Source: Symsagittifera roscoffensis
Lineage: Eukaryota; Xenacoelomorpha; Acoela; Convolutidae
Length of the DNA stretch: 64,000 nucleotides
Assembly (NCBI RefSeq): GCF_963678635.1
Contig: NC_087066.1
Location: forward strand, 16,537,949 to 16,601,948
Reading direction: 5' to 3'
Position numbers and translations under genes: made by a program. Under the pieces are notes generated by a model. The model was not told the DNA's origin. It saw nothing but the letters and a program-made list of their open reading frames with translations, and searched no databases. Shown in pieces: positions 36,701 to 52,399 of this stretch (positions are counted from its first letter, which is position 1; every line of letters begins with the position of its first letter).

Positions 36701-38329
36701 AGAATAGGATACCACCTGAATTTAAGGTTTCACTACCGATGTGATATAATACCCAATTACAGGGTGTCCCAGAAAAGGATACCACCTGAATTTAAGGTTT
36801 AACTACCGATGTGATAAAATACCCAATTACAGGGTATCCCAGAAAAGGATATTAACTGAATTTAAGGTTTAACTACCGATGTGATATAATACCCAATTAC
36901 AGGGTGTCCCAGAAAAGGATACCACCTGAATTTAAGATTTCACTACCGATGTGATATAATAACCAATAACAGGTTGTCCCAGAAAAGGATACCACCTGAA
37001 TTTAAGGTTTCACTACCGATGTGATATAATAGCCAATTACAGGGTGTCCCAGAATATTATACCACCTGAATTTAAGGTTTAACTACCGATGTGATATAAT
37101 ACCCAAATACAGGGTGTCCCAGGAAAGGATACCACCTGAATTTAAGGTTTAATTACCGATGTGATATAATACCCAATTACAGGGTGTCCCAGAAAAGGAT
37201 ACCACCTGAATTTATGATTTAACTACCGATGTGATATAATAGCCAATTACAGGGTTTCCCAGAAAAGGATACCACCTGATTTTAAGGTTTAACTACCGAT
37301 GTGATATAATACCCAACTACAGTTTGTACCAGAAAAGGATACCACCTGGATTTAATGTTTAACTACCGATGTGATATAATACCCAATTACAGGGCGTCCC
37401 AGAAATTGATATCACCTGAGCTTAAGGTTTCTTTGCCGATGTGATATAATACCCAATTACAGTGTGTCCCAGAAAATGATATCACCTGAATTTAAGGTTT
37501 CACTACCGATGTGATATAATACCCAATTACAGGGTGTCCCAGAAAAGGATACCACCTGAATTTAAGGTTTAACTACCGATGTGATATAATACCCAATTAC
37601 AAGGTGTACCAGAAAAAGATACCACCTGAAATTAAGGTTTAACTACCGATGTGATATGATACCCAATTACAGAGTGTATCAGAAAAGGGTACCACCTGAA
37701 TTTAAGCTTTAACTACCGATGTGATATGATACTCAATTACAGTGTGTACTAGAAAAAGATACCACCTGAGTTTAATTTTTAACTACCGATGTGATATAAT
37801 ACCCAATTACACTGTGTCCCAGAAAAGGATACCACCTGAATTTAAGGTTTCACTACCGATGTGATGTAATACCCAATTACAGGGTGTCCCAGAAAAGGAT
37901 ACCACCTGAATTTAAGGTTTAACTACCGATGTGATATAATACCCAATTACAGGGTGTACCAGAAAAGGATACCAGCTGAATTTAAAGTTTAACTACCGAT
38001 GTGATATAAAACCCAATTACAGGGTGTCCCAGAAAAGGATACCACCTGAATTTAAGGTTTAACTACCGATGTGATTTAATACCCAATTACAGGGTGTACT
38101 AGAATAGGATACCACCTGAATTTAAGGTTTCACTACCGATGTGATATAATACCCAATTACAGGGTGTCCCAGAAAAGGATACCACCTGAATTTAAGGTTT
38201 AACTACCGATGTGATAAAATACCCAATTACAGGGTATCCCAGAAAAGGATATTAACTGAATTTAAGTTTTAACTACCGATGTGATATAATACCCAATTAC
38301 AGGGTGTCCCAGAAAAGGATACCACCTGA

Positions 38330-41300
38330 ATTTAAGGTTTCACTACCGATGTGATATTATACCCAATTACAGGGTGTACCAGGAAAAGATACCAGCTGAA
38401 TTTAAGGTTTAACTACCGATGTGATATAAAACCCAATTACAGGGTATCCCAGAAAAGGATATTACCTGAAATTAAGATTTAAATACCGATGTGATATAAA
38501 ACCCAATAACAGGGAGTCTCAGTAAAGGATACCACCTGAATTTAAGGTTTAACTACCGATGTGATATAATACCCAATTACACGTTGTCCCAGAAAAGGAT
38601 ACCACCTGAACTTAAGGTTTAACTTCCGATGTGATATAATACCCAATTACAGAGTGTATCAGAAAAGGATACCACGTGAATTTAATCATTAACTACCGAT
38701 GTGATATAATACTCATTTACAGGGTGTACCAGAAAAAGATACCACCTGAATTTAAGATTTGACTACCGATTTAATATAATAGCCAATTACAGGGTGTTCC
38801 AGAAAAGTATACCACCTGAACTTAAGGTTTAACTACCGATGTGATATAATACCCTATTACAGTGTGTACCAGAAAAGTATACCATCTGAAATTAAGGTTT
38901 AACTACCGATGTGATATAATACCCAATTACAAGGTGTACCAGAAAAAGATACCACCTGAATTTAAGCTTTAACTACCGATGTGATATAATACTCAATTAC
39001 AGGGTGTACCAGAAAAAGATACCACCTGAATTTAATTTTCAACTACCGATGTGATATAATACCCAATTACAGTGTGTCCCAGAAAAGGATACCAGTGAAT
39101 TTAAGGTTTCACTACCGATGTGATGTAATACCCAATAACAGGGTGTCCCAGAAAAGGATACCACCTGAATTTAAGGTTTAACTACCGATGTGATATAATA
39201 CCCAATTACAGGGTGTACCAGAAAACGATACCAGCTGAATTTAAGGTTTAACTACCGATGTGATATAAAACCCAATTACAGGGTGTCCCAGAAAAGGATA
39301 CCACCTGAATTTAAGGTTTAACTACCGATGTGATTTAATACCCAATTACAGGGTGTACCAGAATAGGATACCACCTGAATTTAAGGTTTCACTACCGATG
39401 TGGTTTAATACCCAATTACAGGGTATCCCAGAAAAAGATATTACCTGAATTTAAGGTTTAACTACCGATGTGATATAATACCCAATTACAGGGTGTCCCA
39501 GAAAAGGACACCACCTGAATTTAAGGTTTCACTACCGATGTGATATTATACCCAATTACAGGTCGTACCAGGAAAAGATACCAGCTGAATTCAAGGTTTA
39601 ACTACCGATGTGATATAAAACCCAATTACAGGGTATCCCAGAAAAGGATATTACCTGAATTTAAGATTTAACTACCGATGTGATATAATACCCAATTACA
39701 GGGTGTCCCAGAAAAGGATACCAGCTGAATTTAAGGTTTCATTACCGATGTGATATTATACCCAATTACAGGGTGTACCAGGAAAGGATACCACCTGAAT
39801 TTAAGGTTCAACTACCGATGTGATATAATACCCAATTACAAGGTGTCCCAGAAAAGGATACCACCTGACTTTAGCGTTTAACTACCGATGTGATATAATA
39901 CCCAATTACAGGGTGTACCAGGGAAAGATACCACCTGAGTTTAAGGTTTAACTACCGATGTGATATAAAACCCAATAACAGGGTGTCTCAGTAAAGGATA
40001 CCAGCTGAATTTAAGGTTTAACTACGGATGTGATATAATACTCAATTACACGTTGTCCCAGAAAAGGATACCACCTGAACTTAAGGTTTAACTACCGATG
40101 TGATTTAATACCCAATTACAGGGTGTACCAGAATATGATACCAACTGAATTTAAGGTTTCACTACCGATGTGATTTAATACCCAGTTCCAGGGTGTCCTA
40201 GAAAAGGATACCACCTCAATTTAAAGTTTAACTACCGATGTGATATAATACCCAATTACAGGTTATCCCAGAAAAAGATATTACCTGAATTTAAGGTTTA
40301 TTTACCGATGTGATATAATACCCAATTACAGGGTGTCCCAGAAAAGGACACCACCTGAATTTAAGGTTTCACTACCGATGTGATATTATACCCAATTACA
40401 GGGTGTACCAGGAAAAGATACCAGCTGAATTCAAGGTTTAACTACCGATGTGATATAAAACCCAATTACAGGGTATCCCAGAAAAGGATATTACCTGAAT
40501 TTAAGATTTAACTACCGATGTGATATAATACCCAATTACAGGGTGTCCCAGGGAAAGATACCACCTGAGTTTAAGGTTTAACTACCGATGTGATATAAAA
40601 CCCAATAACAGGGTGTCTCAGTAAAGGATACCAGCTGAATTTAAGGTTTAACTACGGATGTGATATAATACTCAATTACACGTTGTCCCAGAAAAGGATA
40701 CCACCTGAACTTAAGGTTTAACTACCGATGTGATTTAATACCCAATTACAGGGTGTACCAGAATATGATACCAACTGAATTTAAGGTTTCACTACCGATG
40801 TGATTTAATACCCAGTTCCAGGGTGTCCTAGAAAAGGATACCACCTCAATTTAAAGTTTAACTACCGATGTGATATAATACCCAATTACAGGTTATCCCA
40901 GAAAAAGATATTACCTGAATTTAAGGTTTATTTACCGATGTGATATAATACCCAATTACAGGGTGTCCCAGAAAAGGACACCACCTGAATTTAAGGTTTC
41001 ACTACCGATGTGATATTATACCCAATTACAGGGTGTACCAGGAAAAGATACCAGCTGAATTCAAGGTTTAACTACCGATGTGATATAAAACCCAATTACA
41101 GGGTATCCCAGAAAAGGATATTACCTGAATTTAAGATTTAACTACCGATGTGATATAATACCCAATTACAGGGTGTCCCAGAAAAGGATACCAGCTGAAT
41201 TTAAGGTTTCATTACCGATGTGATATTATACCCAATTACAGGGTGTACCAGGAAAGGATACCACCTGAATTTAAGGTTTATTTACCGATGTGATATAATA

Positions 41301-44300
41301 CCCAATTACAGGGTGTCCCAGAAAAGGACACCACCTGAATTTAAGGTTTCACTACCGATGTGATATTATACCCAATTACAGGGTGTACCAGGAAAAGATA
41401 CCAGCTGAATTCAAGGTTTAACTACCGATGTGATATAAAACCCAATTACAGGGTATCCCAGAAAAGGATATTACCTGAATTTAAGATTTAACTACCGATG
41501 TGATATAATACCCAATTACAGGGTGTCCCAGAAAAGGATACCAGCTGAATTTAAGGTTTCATTACCGATGTGATATTATACCCAATTACAGGGTGTACCA
41601 GGAAAGGATACCACCTGAATTTAAGGTTCAACTACCGATGTGATATAATACCCAATTACAAGGTGTCCCAGAAAAGGATACCACCTGACTTTAGCGTTTA
41701 ACTACCGATGTGATATAATACCCAATTACAGGGTGTACCAGGGAAAGATACCACCTGAGTTTAAGGCTTAACTACCGATGTGATATAAAACCCAACTACA
41801 GAGTGTCTCAGTAAAGGATACCACCTGAATTTAAGGTTTAACTACGGATGTGATATAATACTCAATTACACGTTGTCCCAGAAAAGGATACCACCTGAAC
41901 TTAAGGTTTAACTCCCGATGTGATATAATACCCATTTGCAGGGTGTCCCAGAAAAGGATACCACCTGACTTTAAGGTTTCACTACCGATGTGGTATTATA
42001 CCCAATTACAGGGTGTCCCAGAACAAGATACCATCTGAATTTAAGGTTTAACTACCGATGTGATATAATACCCAACTACAGAGTGTATCAGAAAAGGATA
42101 CCACTTGAATTTAAGCTTTAACTACCGAAGTGATATAATACTCAATTACAGGGTGTACCAGAAAAGGATACTACCTGAATTTAAGATTTCACTACCGATG
42201 TGATATAATACTCAATTACAGTGTGTCCCAGAAAAGGATACCACCTGAACTTTAGGTTTAACTTCCGATGTGATATAATACCCAATTTCAGGGTGTACCA
42301 GAAAAGGATACCACCCGAGTTTAATGTTTAACTCCCGATGTGTTATAATACCCATTTACAGGGTGTCCTAAAAAAAATTACCACCTGAATTTAAGGTTTC
42401 ACTACAGATGTGGTATTATACCCAAATACAGGGTGTCCCAGAACAAGATACCATCTGAGTTTAAGGTTTATCTACCGATGTGATATAATACCCAATTACA
42501 GGGTGTACCAGAAAATGATACCACCCGACTTTAATGTTTAACTCCCGATGTGATATGATACCCATTTACAGGGTGTCCCAGAAAGGGATACCACCTGAAT
42601 TTAAGGTTTCACTACCGATGTGCTATTATACCCAATTACAGGGTGACCCAGAACAAGATACCATCTGAATTTAAGGTTGAACTACCGATGTGATATAATA
42701 CCCAATTACAGGGTGTCCCAGAAAAGGATACCACCTGAATTTAAGGTTCAACTACCGATGTGATATAATACCCAATTACAGGGTATACCAGAAAAGGATA
42801 CCACCTGACTATAGCGTTTAACTACCGATGTGATATTATACCCAATTACAGGGTGTCCCAGAAAAGGATACCACCTGAATTTAAGGTTTCACTACCGATG
42901 TGATATTATACCCAATTACAGGGTGTACCAGGAAAAGATACCAGCTGAATTTAAGGTTTAACTACCGATGTGATATAAAACCCAATTACAGGGTATCCCA
43001 GAAAAGGATATTACCTAAAATTAAGATTTAAATACCGATGTGATATAAAACCCAATAACAGGGAGTCTCAGTAAAGGATACCACCTGAATTTAAGGTTTA
43101 ACTACCGATGTGATATAATACCCAATTACACGTTGTCCCAGAAAAGGATACCACCTGAACTTAAGGTTTAACTTCCGATGTGATATAATACCCAATTACA
43201 GAGTGTATCAGAAAAGGATACCACGTGAATTTAATCATTAACTACCGATGTGATATAATACTCATTTACAGGGTGTACCAGAAAAAGATACCACCTGAAT
43301 TTAAGATTTGACTACCGATTTAATATAATAGCCAATTACAGGGTGTTCCAGAAAAGTATACCACCTGAACTTAAGGTTTAACTACCGATGTGATATAATA
43401 CCCTATTACAGTGTGTACCAGAAAAGTATACCATCTGAATTTAAGGTTTAACTACCGATGTGATATAATACCCAATTACAAGGTGTCCCAGAAAAGGATA
43501 CCAGTGAATTTAAGGTTTCACTACCGATGTGATGTAATACCCAATAACAGGGTGTCCCAGAAAAGGATACCACCTGAATTTAAGGTTTAACTACCGATGT
43601 GATATAATACCCAATTACAGGGTGTACCAGAAAACGATACCAGCTGAATTTAAGGTTTAACTACCGATGTGACATAAAACCCAATTACAGGGTGTCCCAG
43701 AAAAGGATACCACCTGAATTTAAGGTTTAACTACCGATGTGATTTAATACCCAATTACAGGGTGTACCAGAATAGGATACCACCTGAATTTAAGGTTTCA
43801 CTACCGACGTGGTTTAATACCCAATTACAGGGTATCCCAGAAAAAGATATTACCTGAATTTAAGGTTTAACTACCGATGTGATGTAATACCCAATTACAG
43901 GGTGTCCCAGAAAAGGACACCACCTGAATTTAAGGTTTCACTACCGATGTGATATTATACCCAATTACAGGTCGTACCAGGAAAAGATACCAGCTGAATT
44001 CAAGGTTTAACTACCGATGTGATATAAAACCCAATTACAGGGTATCCCAGAAAAGGATATTACCTGAATTTAAGATTTAACTACCGATGTGATATAATAC
44101 CCAATTACAGGGTGTCCCAGAAAAGGATACCAGCTGAATTTAAGGTTTCATTACCGATGTGATATTATACCCAATTACAGGGTGTACCAGGAAAGGATAC
44201 CACCTGAATTTAAGGTTCAACTACCGATGTGATATAATACCCAATTACAAGGTGTCCCAGAAAAGGATACCACCTGACTTTAGCGTTTAACTACCGATGT

Positions 44301-46500
44301 GATATAATACCCAATTACAGGGTGTACCAGGGAAAGATACCACCTGAGTTTAAGGTTTAACTACCGATGTGATATAAAACCCAATAACAGGGTGTCTCAG
44401 TAAAGGATACCAGCTGAATTTAAGGTTTAACTACGGATGTGATATAATACTCAATTACACGTTGTCCCAGAAAAGGATACCACCTGAACTTAAGGTTTAA
44501 CTACCGATGTGAATTAATACCCAATTACAGGGTGTACCAGAATATGATACCAACTGAATTTAAGGTTTCACTACCGATGTGATTTAATACCCAGTTCCAG
44601 GGTGTCCTAGAAAAGGATACCACCTCAATTTAAAGTTTAACTACCGATGTGATATAAAACCCAATTACAGGTTATCCCAGAAAAAGATATTACCTGAATT
44701 TAAGGTTTATTTACCGATGTGATATAATACCCAATTACAGGGTGTCCCAGAAAAGGACACCACCTGAATTTAAGGTTTCACTACCGATGTGATATTATAC
44801 CCAATTACAGGGTGTACCAGGAAAAGATACCAGCTGAATTCAAGGTTTAACTACCGATGTGATATAAAACCCAATTACAGGGTATCCCAGAAAAGGATAT
44901 TACCTGAATTTAAGATTTAACTACCGATGTTATATAATACCCAATTACAGGGTGTCCCAGAAAAGGATACCAGCTGAATTTAAGGTTTCATTACCGATGT
45001 GATATTATACCCAATTACAGGGTGTACCAGGAAAGGATACCACCTGAATTTAAGGTTCAACTACCGATGTGATATAATACCCAATTACAAGGTGTCCCAG
45101 AAAAGGATACCACCTGACTTTAGCGTTTAACTACCGATGTGATATAATACCCAATTACAGGGTGTACCAGGGAAAGATACCACCTGAGTTTAAGGCTTAA
45201 CTACCGATGTGATATAAAACCCAACTACAGAGTGTCTCAGTAAAGGATACCACCTGAACTTAAGGTTTAACTACGGATGTGATATAATACTCAATTACAC
45301 GTTGTCCCAGAAAAGGATACCACCTGAACTTAAGGTTTAACTTCCGAAGTGATATAATACCCAATTACAGGGTGTACCAGAAAAGGATACCACCCGAGTT
45401 TAATGTTCAACTCCCGATGTGATATAATACCCATTTGCAGGGTGTCCCAGAAAAGGATACCACCTGACTTTAAGGTTTCACTACCGATGTGGTATTATAC
45501 CCAATTACAGGGTGTCCCAGAACAAGATACCATCTGAATTTAAGGTTTAACTACCGATGTGATATAATACCCAACTACAGAGTGTATCAGAAAAGGATAC
45601 CACTTGAATTTAAGCTTTAACTACCGAAGTGATATAATACTCAATTACAGGGTGTACCAGAAAAGGATACTACCTGAATTTAAGATTTCACTACCGATGT
45701 GATATAATACTCAATTACAGTGTGTCCCAGAAAAGGATACCACCTGAACTTTAGGTTTAACTTCCGATGTGATATAATACCCAATTTCAGGGTGTACCAG
45801 AAAAGGATACCACCCGAGTTTAATGTTTAACTCACGATGTGTTATAATACCCATTTACAGGGTGTCCTAAAAAAAATTACCACCTGAATTTAAGGTTTCA
45901 CTACAGATGTGGTATTATACCCAAATACAGGGTGTCCCAGAACATGATACCATCTGAGTTTAAGGTTTATCTACCGATGTGATATAATACCCAATTACAG
46001 GGTGTACCAGAAAAGGATACCACCCGACTTTAATGTTTAACTCCCGATGTGATATGATACCCATTTACAGGGTGTCCCAGAAAGGGATACCACCTGAATT
46101 TAAGGTTTCACTACCGATGTGCTATTATACCCAATTACAGGGTGACCCAGAACAAGATACCATCTGAATTTAAGGTTGAACTACCGATGTGATATAATAC
46201 CCAATTACAGGGTGTCCCAGAAAAGGATACCACCTGAATTTAAGGTTCAACTACCGATGTGATATAATACCCAATTACAGGGTATACCAGAAAAGGATAC
46301 CACCTGACTATAGCGTTTAACTACCGATGTGATATTATACCCAATTACAGGGTGTAACAGGGAAAGATACCACCTGAATTTCAGGTTTTACTACTGATGT
46401 GATATAAAACCCAATAACAGGGTGTCTCAGTAAAGGATATCACCTGAATTTAAGGTTTAACTACCGATGTGATATAATACCCAATTACACGTTGTCCCAG
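38330..46500 (+). repeat. Two related blocks of about 4.4-4.5 kb
   Basis: The CCACGTGAATTTAATCATT monomer (38668 and 43217) is offset by 4,549. The short ACCAGTGAATTTAAGG monomer (39091 and 43500) is offset by 4,409, so two monomers were lost between these points in the second copy. Later landmarks such as AGGTCGTACCAGG (39562 and 43970) keep the order. Within the first copy a 9-mer (630-bp) unit is repeated (GGTTATCCC at 40261 and 40891). Confidence 0.6.
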
Positions 46501-46919
46501 AAAAAGATACCACATGAACTAAGGTTTAACTTCCGATGTGATATAATACCCAATTACAGGGTGTACCAGAAAAGGATACCACCCGAGTTTAATGTTCAAC
46601 TCCCGATTTGATATAATACCCATTTGCAGGGTATACCAGAAAAGGATACCACCTGACTATAGCGTTTAACTACCGATGTGATATAATACCCAATTACAGG
46701 GTGTACCAGGGAAAGATACCACCTGAATTTAAGGTTTAACAACCGATGTGATATAAAACCCAATAACAGGGTGTCTCAGTAAAGGATATCTCCTGAATTT
46801 AAGGTTTAACTACCGATGTGATATAATACCCAATTACACGTTGTCCCAGAAAAAGATACCACATGAACTAAGGTTTAACTTCCGATGTGATATAATACCC
46901 AATTACAGGGTGTACCAGA

Positions 46920-48650
46920 AAAGGATACCACCCGAGTTTAATGTTCAACTCCCGATGTGGTATTATACCCAATTACAGGGTGTCCCAGAACAAGATACCT
47001 CCTGAATTTAAGGTTTAACTACCGATGTGATATAATACCCAATTACAGAGTGTATCAGAAAAGTATACCACTTGAATTTAAGCTTTAACTACCGAACTGA
47101 TATAATACTCAATTACAGGGTGTACCAGAAAAGGATACTACCTGATTTTAAGGTTTCACTACCGATGTGATATAATACCCAATTACAGTGTGTCCCAGAA
47201 AAGGATACCACCTGAGCTTAAGGTTTAACTTCCGATGTGATGTAATACCCAATTACAGGGTGTACCAGAAAAGGATACCACCCGAGTCTAATGTTTAACT
47301 CCCGATATGTTATTATACCCATTTACAGGGTGTCCCAAAAAAGGATAACCTGAATTTAAGGTTTCACTACAGATGTGGTATTATACCCAATTACAGGGTG
47401 TCCCAGAACAAGATAACATCTGACTTTAAGTTTTAACTACCGATGTGATATAATACCCAATTACAGGGTGTACCAGAAAAGGATACCACCCGAGTTTAAT
47501 GTTTAACTCCCGATGTGATATAATACCCATTTACAGGGTGTCCCAGAAAAAGATACCACCTGAATTTAAGGTTTCACTACCGATGTGCTATTATACCCAA
47601 TTACAGGGTGTACCAGAGTAGGATACCACCTGAATTTAAGATTTCACTACCGATATGATATAATACCCAATTACAGGGTGTACCAGGGAAAGATACCACC
47701 TGAATTTAAGGTTTAACAACCGATGTGATATAAAACCCAATAACAGGGTGTCTCAGTAAAGGATATCACCTGAATTTAAGGTTTAACTACCGATGTGATA
47801 TAATACCCAATTACACGTTGTCCCAGAAAAAGATACCACATGAACTAAGGTTTAACTTCCGATGTGATATAATACCCAATTACAGGGTGTACCAGAAAAG
47901 GATACCACCCGAGTTTAATGTTCAACTCCCGATGTGGTATTATACCCAATTACAGGGTGTCCCAGAACAAGATACCTCCTGAATTTAAGGTTTAACTACC
48001 GATGTGATATAATACCCAATTACAGAGTGTATCAGAAAAGTATACCACTTGAATTTAAGCTTTAACTACCGAACTGATATAATACTCAATTACAGGGTGT
48101 ACCAGAAAAGGATACTACCTGATTTTAAGGTTTCACTACCGATGTGATATAATACCCAATTACAGTGTGTCCCAGAAAAGGATACCACCTGAGCTTAAGG
48201 TTTAACTTCCGATGTGATGTAATACCCAATTACAGGGTGTACCAGAAAAGGATACCACCCGAGTCTAATGTTTAACTCCCGATGTGTTATTATACCCATT
48301 TACAGGGTGTCCCAAAAAAGGATAACCTGAATTTAAGGTTTCACTACAGATGTGGTATTACACCCAATTACAGGGTGTCCCAGAACAAGATAACATCTGA
48401 CTTTAACTTTTAACTACCGATGTGATATAATACCCAATTACAGGGTGTACCAGAAAAGGATAGCACCCGAGTTTAATGTTTAACTCCCGATGTGATATAA
48501 TACCCATTTACAGGGTGTCCCAGAAAAAGATACCACCTGAATTTAAGGTTTCACTACCGATGTGCTATTATACCCAATTACAGGGTGTACCAGAGTAGGA
48601 TACCACCTGAATTTAGGATTTCACTACCGATATGATATAATACCCAAATA
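46920..48650 (+). repeat. About 977-bp tandem block, third copy near 55600-56350
   Basis: The rare ACCGAACTGA variant is at 47091, 48068 and 55759. The neighbouring GAGTCTAATG monomer and the shortened AAAAGGATAACCTGAATTT monomer keep the same positions relative to it in all three places. The 977-bp spacing is 14 monomers less 3 bp, in line with the short monomer. Confidence 0.65.
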
Positions 48651-49189
48651 CAAGGTGTCCCAGGAAAAGATACCACCTTAATTTAAGGTTTAACTACCGA
48701 TGTGAAATAATACTCAATTACAGGATGTCCCATAAAAGAATACCACCTGATTTTAAGGTTCAACTACCGATGTGATATAATACCCAATTACAGAGTGTCC
48801 CAGAAAAGGATACCACCCGAGTTTAATGTTTAACTACCGATGTGATATAATGTTCACTTACAGGGTGTCCCAGAAAAGGATACTAACTTAGTTTAATGTT
48901 TAACTACCGATGTGATATAATACCCAATTACAGGGTGTCCCAGAAAAGGATACCACCTGAATTTAAGGTTTCACTACCGATGTGATATTATCCCCAATTA
49001 CAGGGTGTACCAGGAAAAGATACCACCTTAATTTAAGGTTTAACTACCGATGTGAAATAATACTCAATTACAGGATGTCCCAGAAAAGAATACCACCTGA
49101 TTTTAAGGTTCAACTACCGATGTGATATAATACCCATTTACAGAGTGTCCCAGAAAAGGATACCACCTGACTTTAACGTTTAACTACCG

Positions 49190-52000
49190 ATGTGATATTA
49201 TACCCAATTACAGGGAGTGCCAGAAAAGGATACCACCCGAGTTTAATGTTTAACTACCGATGTGATATAATACCCAGTTACAGGGTGTCCCAGAACAGGA
49301 TACCATCTGAATTTATTGTTTAATTACCGATATGATATAATATCCACTTACAGGTTGTACCAGAAAAGGGTACCACCTGAATTTAAGGTTTCACTACCGA
49401 TGTGATATAATACCCAAATCAGGGTATCCCAGAAAAAGATATTACCTGAATTTAAGGTTTAACTACCGATGTGATATAATACCCAATTACAGGGTGTCCC
49501 AGAAAAGGACACCACCTGAATTTAAGGTTTCACTACCGATGTGATATTATACCCAATTACAGGGTGTACCAGAAAAGATACCAGCTGAATTTAAGGTTTA
49601 ACTACCGATGTGATATAAAACCCAATTACAGGGTATCCCAGAAAAGGATATTAGCTGAATTTAAGATTTAACTACCGATGTGATATAATACCCAATTACA
49701 GGGTGTCCCAGAAAAGGATACCAGCTGAATTTAAGGTTTCATTACCGATGTGATATTATACCCAATTACAGGGTGTACCAGGAAAGGATACCACCTGAAT
49801 TTAAGGTTCAACTACCGATGTGATATAATACCCAATTACAAGGTTTCCCAGAAAAGGATACCACCTGACTTTAGCGTTTAACTACCGATGTGATATAATA
49901 CCCAATTTTAGGGTGTACCAGGGAAAGATACCACCTGAGTTTAAGGTTTAACTACCGATGTGATATAAAACCCAATAACAGGGTGTCTCAGTAAAGGATA
50001 CCAGCTGAATTTAAGGTTTAACTACGGATGTGATATAATACTCAATTACACGTTGTCCCAGAAAAGGATACCACCTGAACTTAAGGTTTAACTACCGATG
50101 TGATTTAATACCCAATTACAGGGTGTACCAGAATATGATACCACCTGAATTTAAGGTTTCACTACCGATGTGATTTAATACCCAGTTCCAGGGTGTCCTA
50201 GAAAAGGATACCACCTCAATTTAAGGTTTAACTACCGATGTGATATAATACCCAATTACAGGGTATCCCAGAAAAAGATATTACCTGAATTTAAGGTTTA
50301 ACTACCGATGTGATATAATACCCAATTACAGGGTGTCCCAGAAAAGGACACCACCTGAATTTAAGGTTTCACTACCGATGTGATATTATACCCAATTACA
50401 GGGTATCCCAGAAAAGGATATTACCTGAATTTAAGATTTAACTACCGATGTGATATAATACCCAATTACAGGGTGTCCCAGAAAAGGATACCAGCTGAAT
50501 TCAAGGTTTAACTACCGATGTGATATAAAACCCAATTACAGGGTGTACCAGGGAAAGATACCACCTGAGTTTAAGGTTTAACTACCGATGTGATATAAAA
50601 CCCAATAACAGGGTGTCTCAGTAAAGGATACCACCTGAATTTAACGTTTAACTACCGATGTGATATTATACCCAATTACAGGGAGTGCCAGAAAAGGATA
50701 CCACCCGAGTTTAATGTTTAACTACCGATGTGATATAATACCCAGTTACAGGGTGTCCCAGAACAGGATACCATCTGAATTTATTGTTTAATTACCGATA
50801 TGATATAATATCCACTTACAGGTTGTACCAGAAAAGGGTACCACCTGAATTTAAGGTTTCACTACCGATGTGATATAATACCCAAATCAGGGTATCCCAG
50901 AAAAAGATATTACCTGAATTTAAGGTTTAACTACCGATGTGATATAATACCCAATTACAGGGTGTCCCAGAAAAGGACACCACCTGAATTTAAGGTTTCA
51001 CTACCGATGTGATATTATACCCAATTACAGGGTGTACCAGAAAAGATACCAGCTGAATTCAAGGTTTAACTACCGATGTGATATAAAACCCAATTACAGG
51101 GTATCCCAGAAAAGGATATTAGCTGAATTTAAGATTTAACTACCGATGTGATATAATACCCAATTACAGGGTGTCCCAGAAAAGGATACCAGCTGAATTT
51201 AAGGTTTCATTACCGATGTGATATTATACCCAATTACAGGGTGTACCAGGAAAGGATACCACCTGAATTTAAGGTTCAACTACCGATGTGATATAATACC
51301 CAATTACAAGGTTTCCCAGAAAAGGATACCACCTGACTTTAGCGTTTAACTACCGATGTGATATAATACCCAATTTTAGGGTGTACCAGGGAAAGATACC
51401 ACCTGAGTTTAAGGTTTAACTACCGATGTGATATAAAACCCAATAACAGGGTGTCTCAGTAAAGGATACCAGCTGAATTTAAGGTTTAACTACGGATGTG
51501 ATATAATACTCAATTACACGTTGTCCCAGAAAAGTATACCACCTGAACTTAAGGTTTAACTACCGATGTGATTTAATACCCAATTACAGGGTGTACCAGA
51601 ATATGATACCACCTGAATTTAAGGTTTCACTACCGATGTGATTTAATACCCAGTTCCAGGGTGTCCTAGAAAAGGATACCACCTCAATTTAAGGTTTAAC
51701 TACCGATGTGATATAATACCCAATTACAGGGTATCCCAGAAAAAGATATTACCTGAATTTAAGGTTTAACTACCGATGTGATATAATACCCAATTACAGG
51801 GTGTCCCAGAAAAGGACACCACCTGAATTTAAGGTTTCACTACCGATGTGATATTATACCCAATTACAGGGTATCCCAGAAAAGGATATTACCTGAATTT
51901 AAGATTTAACTACCGATGTGATATAATACCCAATTACAGGGTGTCCCAGAAAAGGATACCAGCTGAATTCAAGGTTTAACTACCGATGTGATATAAAACC
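49190..52000 (+). repeat. About 1468-bp tandem block, partial third copy near 56890
   Basis: GGGAGTGCCAG is at 49213, 50681 and 56903. It is followed each time by the CAGTTACAGG...GAACAGG monomer, the TTTATTGTTTAATTACCGATATG monomer and the short ACCCAAATCAGGGT monomer. The first two copies are tandem, and the third begins the same way but then diverges. Confidence 0.65.
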
Positions 52001-52399
52001 CAATTACAGGGTATCCCAGAAAAGGATATTACCTGAATTTAAGATTTAACTACCGATGTGATATAATACCCAATTACAGGGTGTCCCAGAAAAGGATACC
52101 AGCTGAATTTAAGGTTTCATTACCGATGTGATATTATACCCAATTACAGGGTGTACCAGGAAAGGATACCACCTGAATTTAAGGTTCAACTACCGATGTG
52201 ATATAATACCCAATTACAAGGTGTCCCAGAAAAGGATACCACCTGACTTTAGCGTTTAACTACCGATGTGATATAATACCCAATTACAGGGTGTACCAGG
52301 GAAAGATACCACCTGAGTTTAAGGTTTAACTACCGATGTGATATAAAACCCAATAACAGGGTGTCTCAGTAAAGGATACCACCTGAATTTAAGGTTTAA

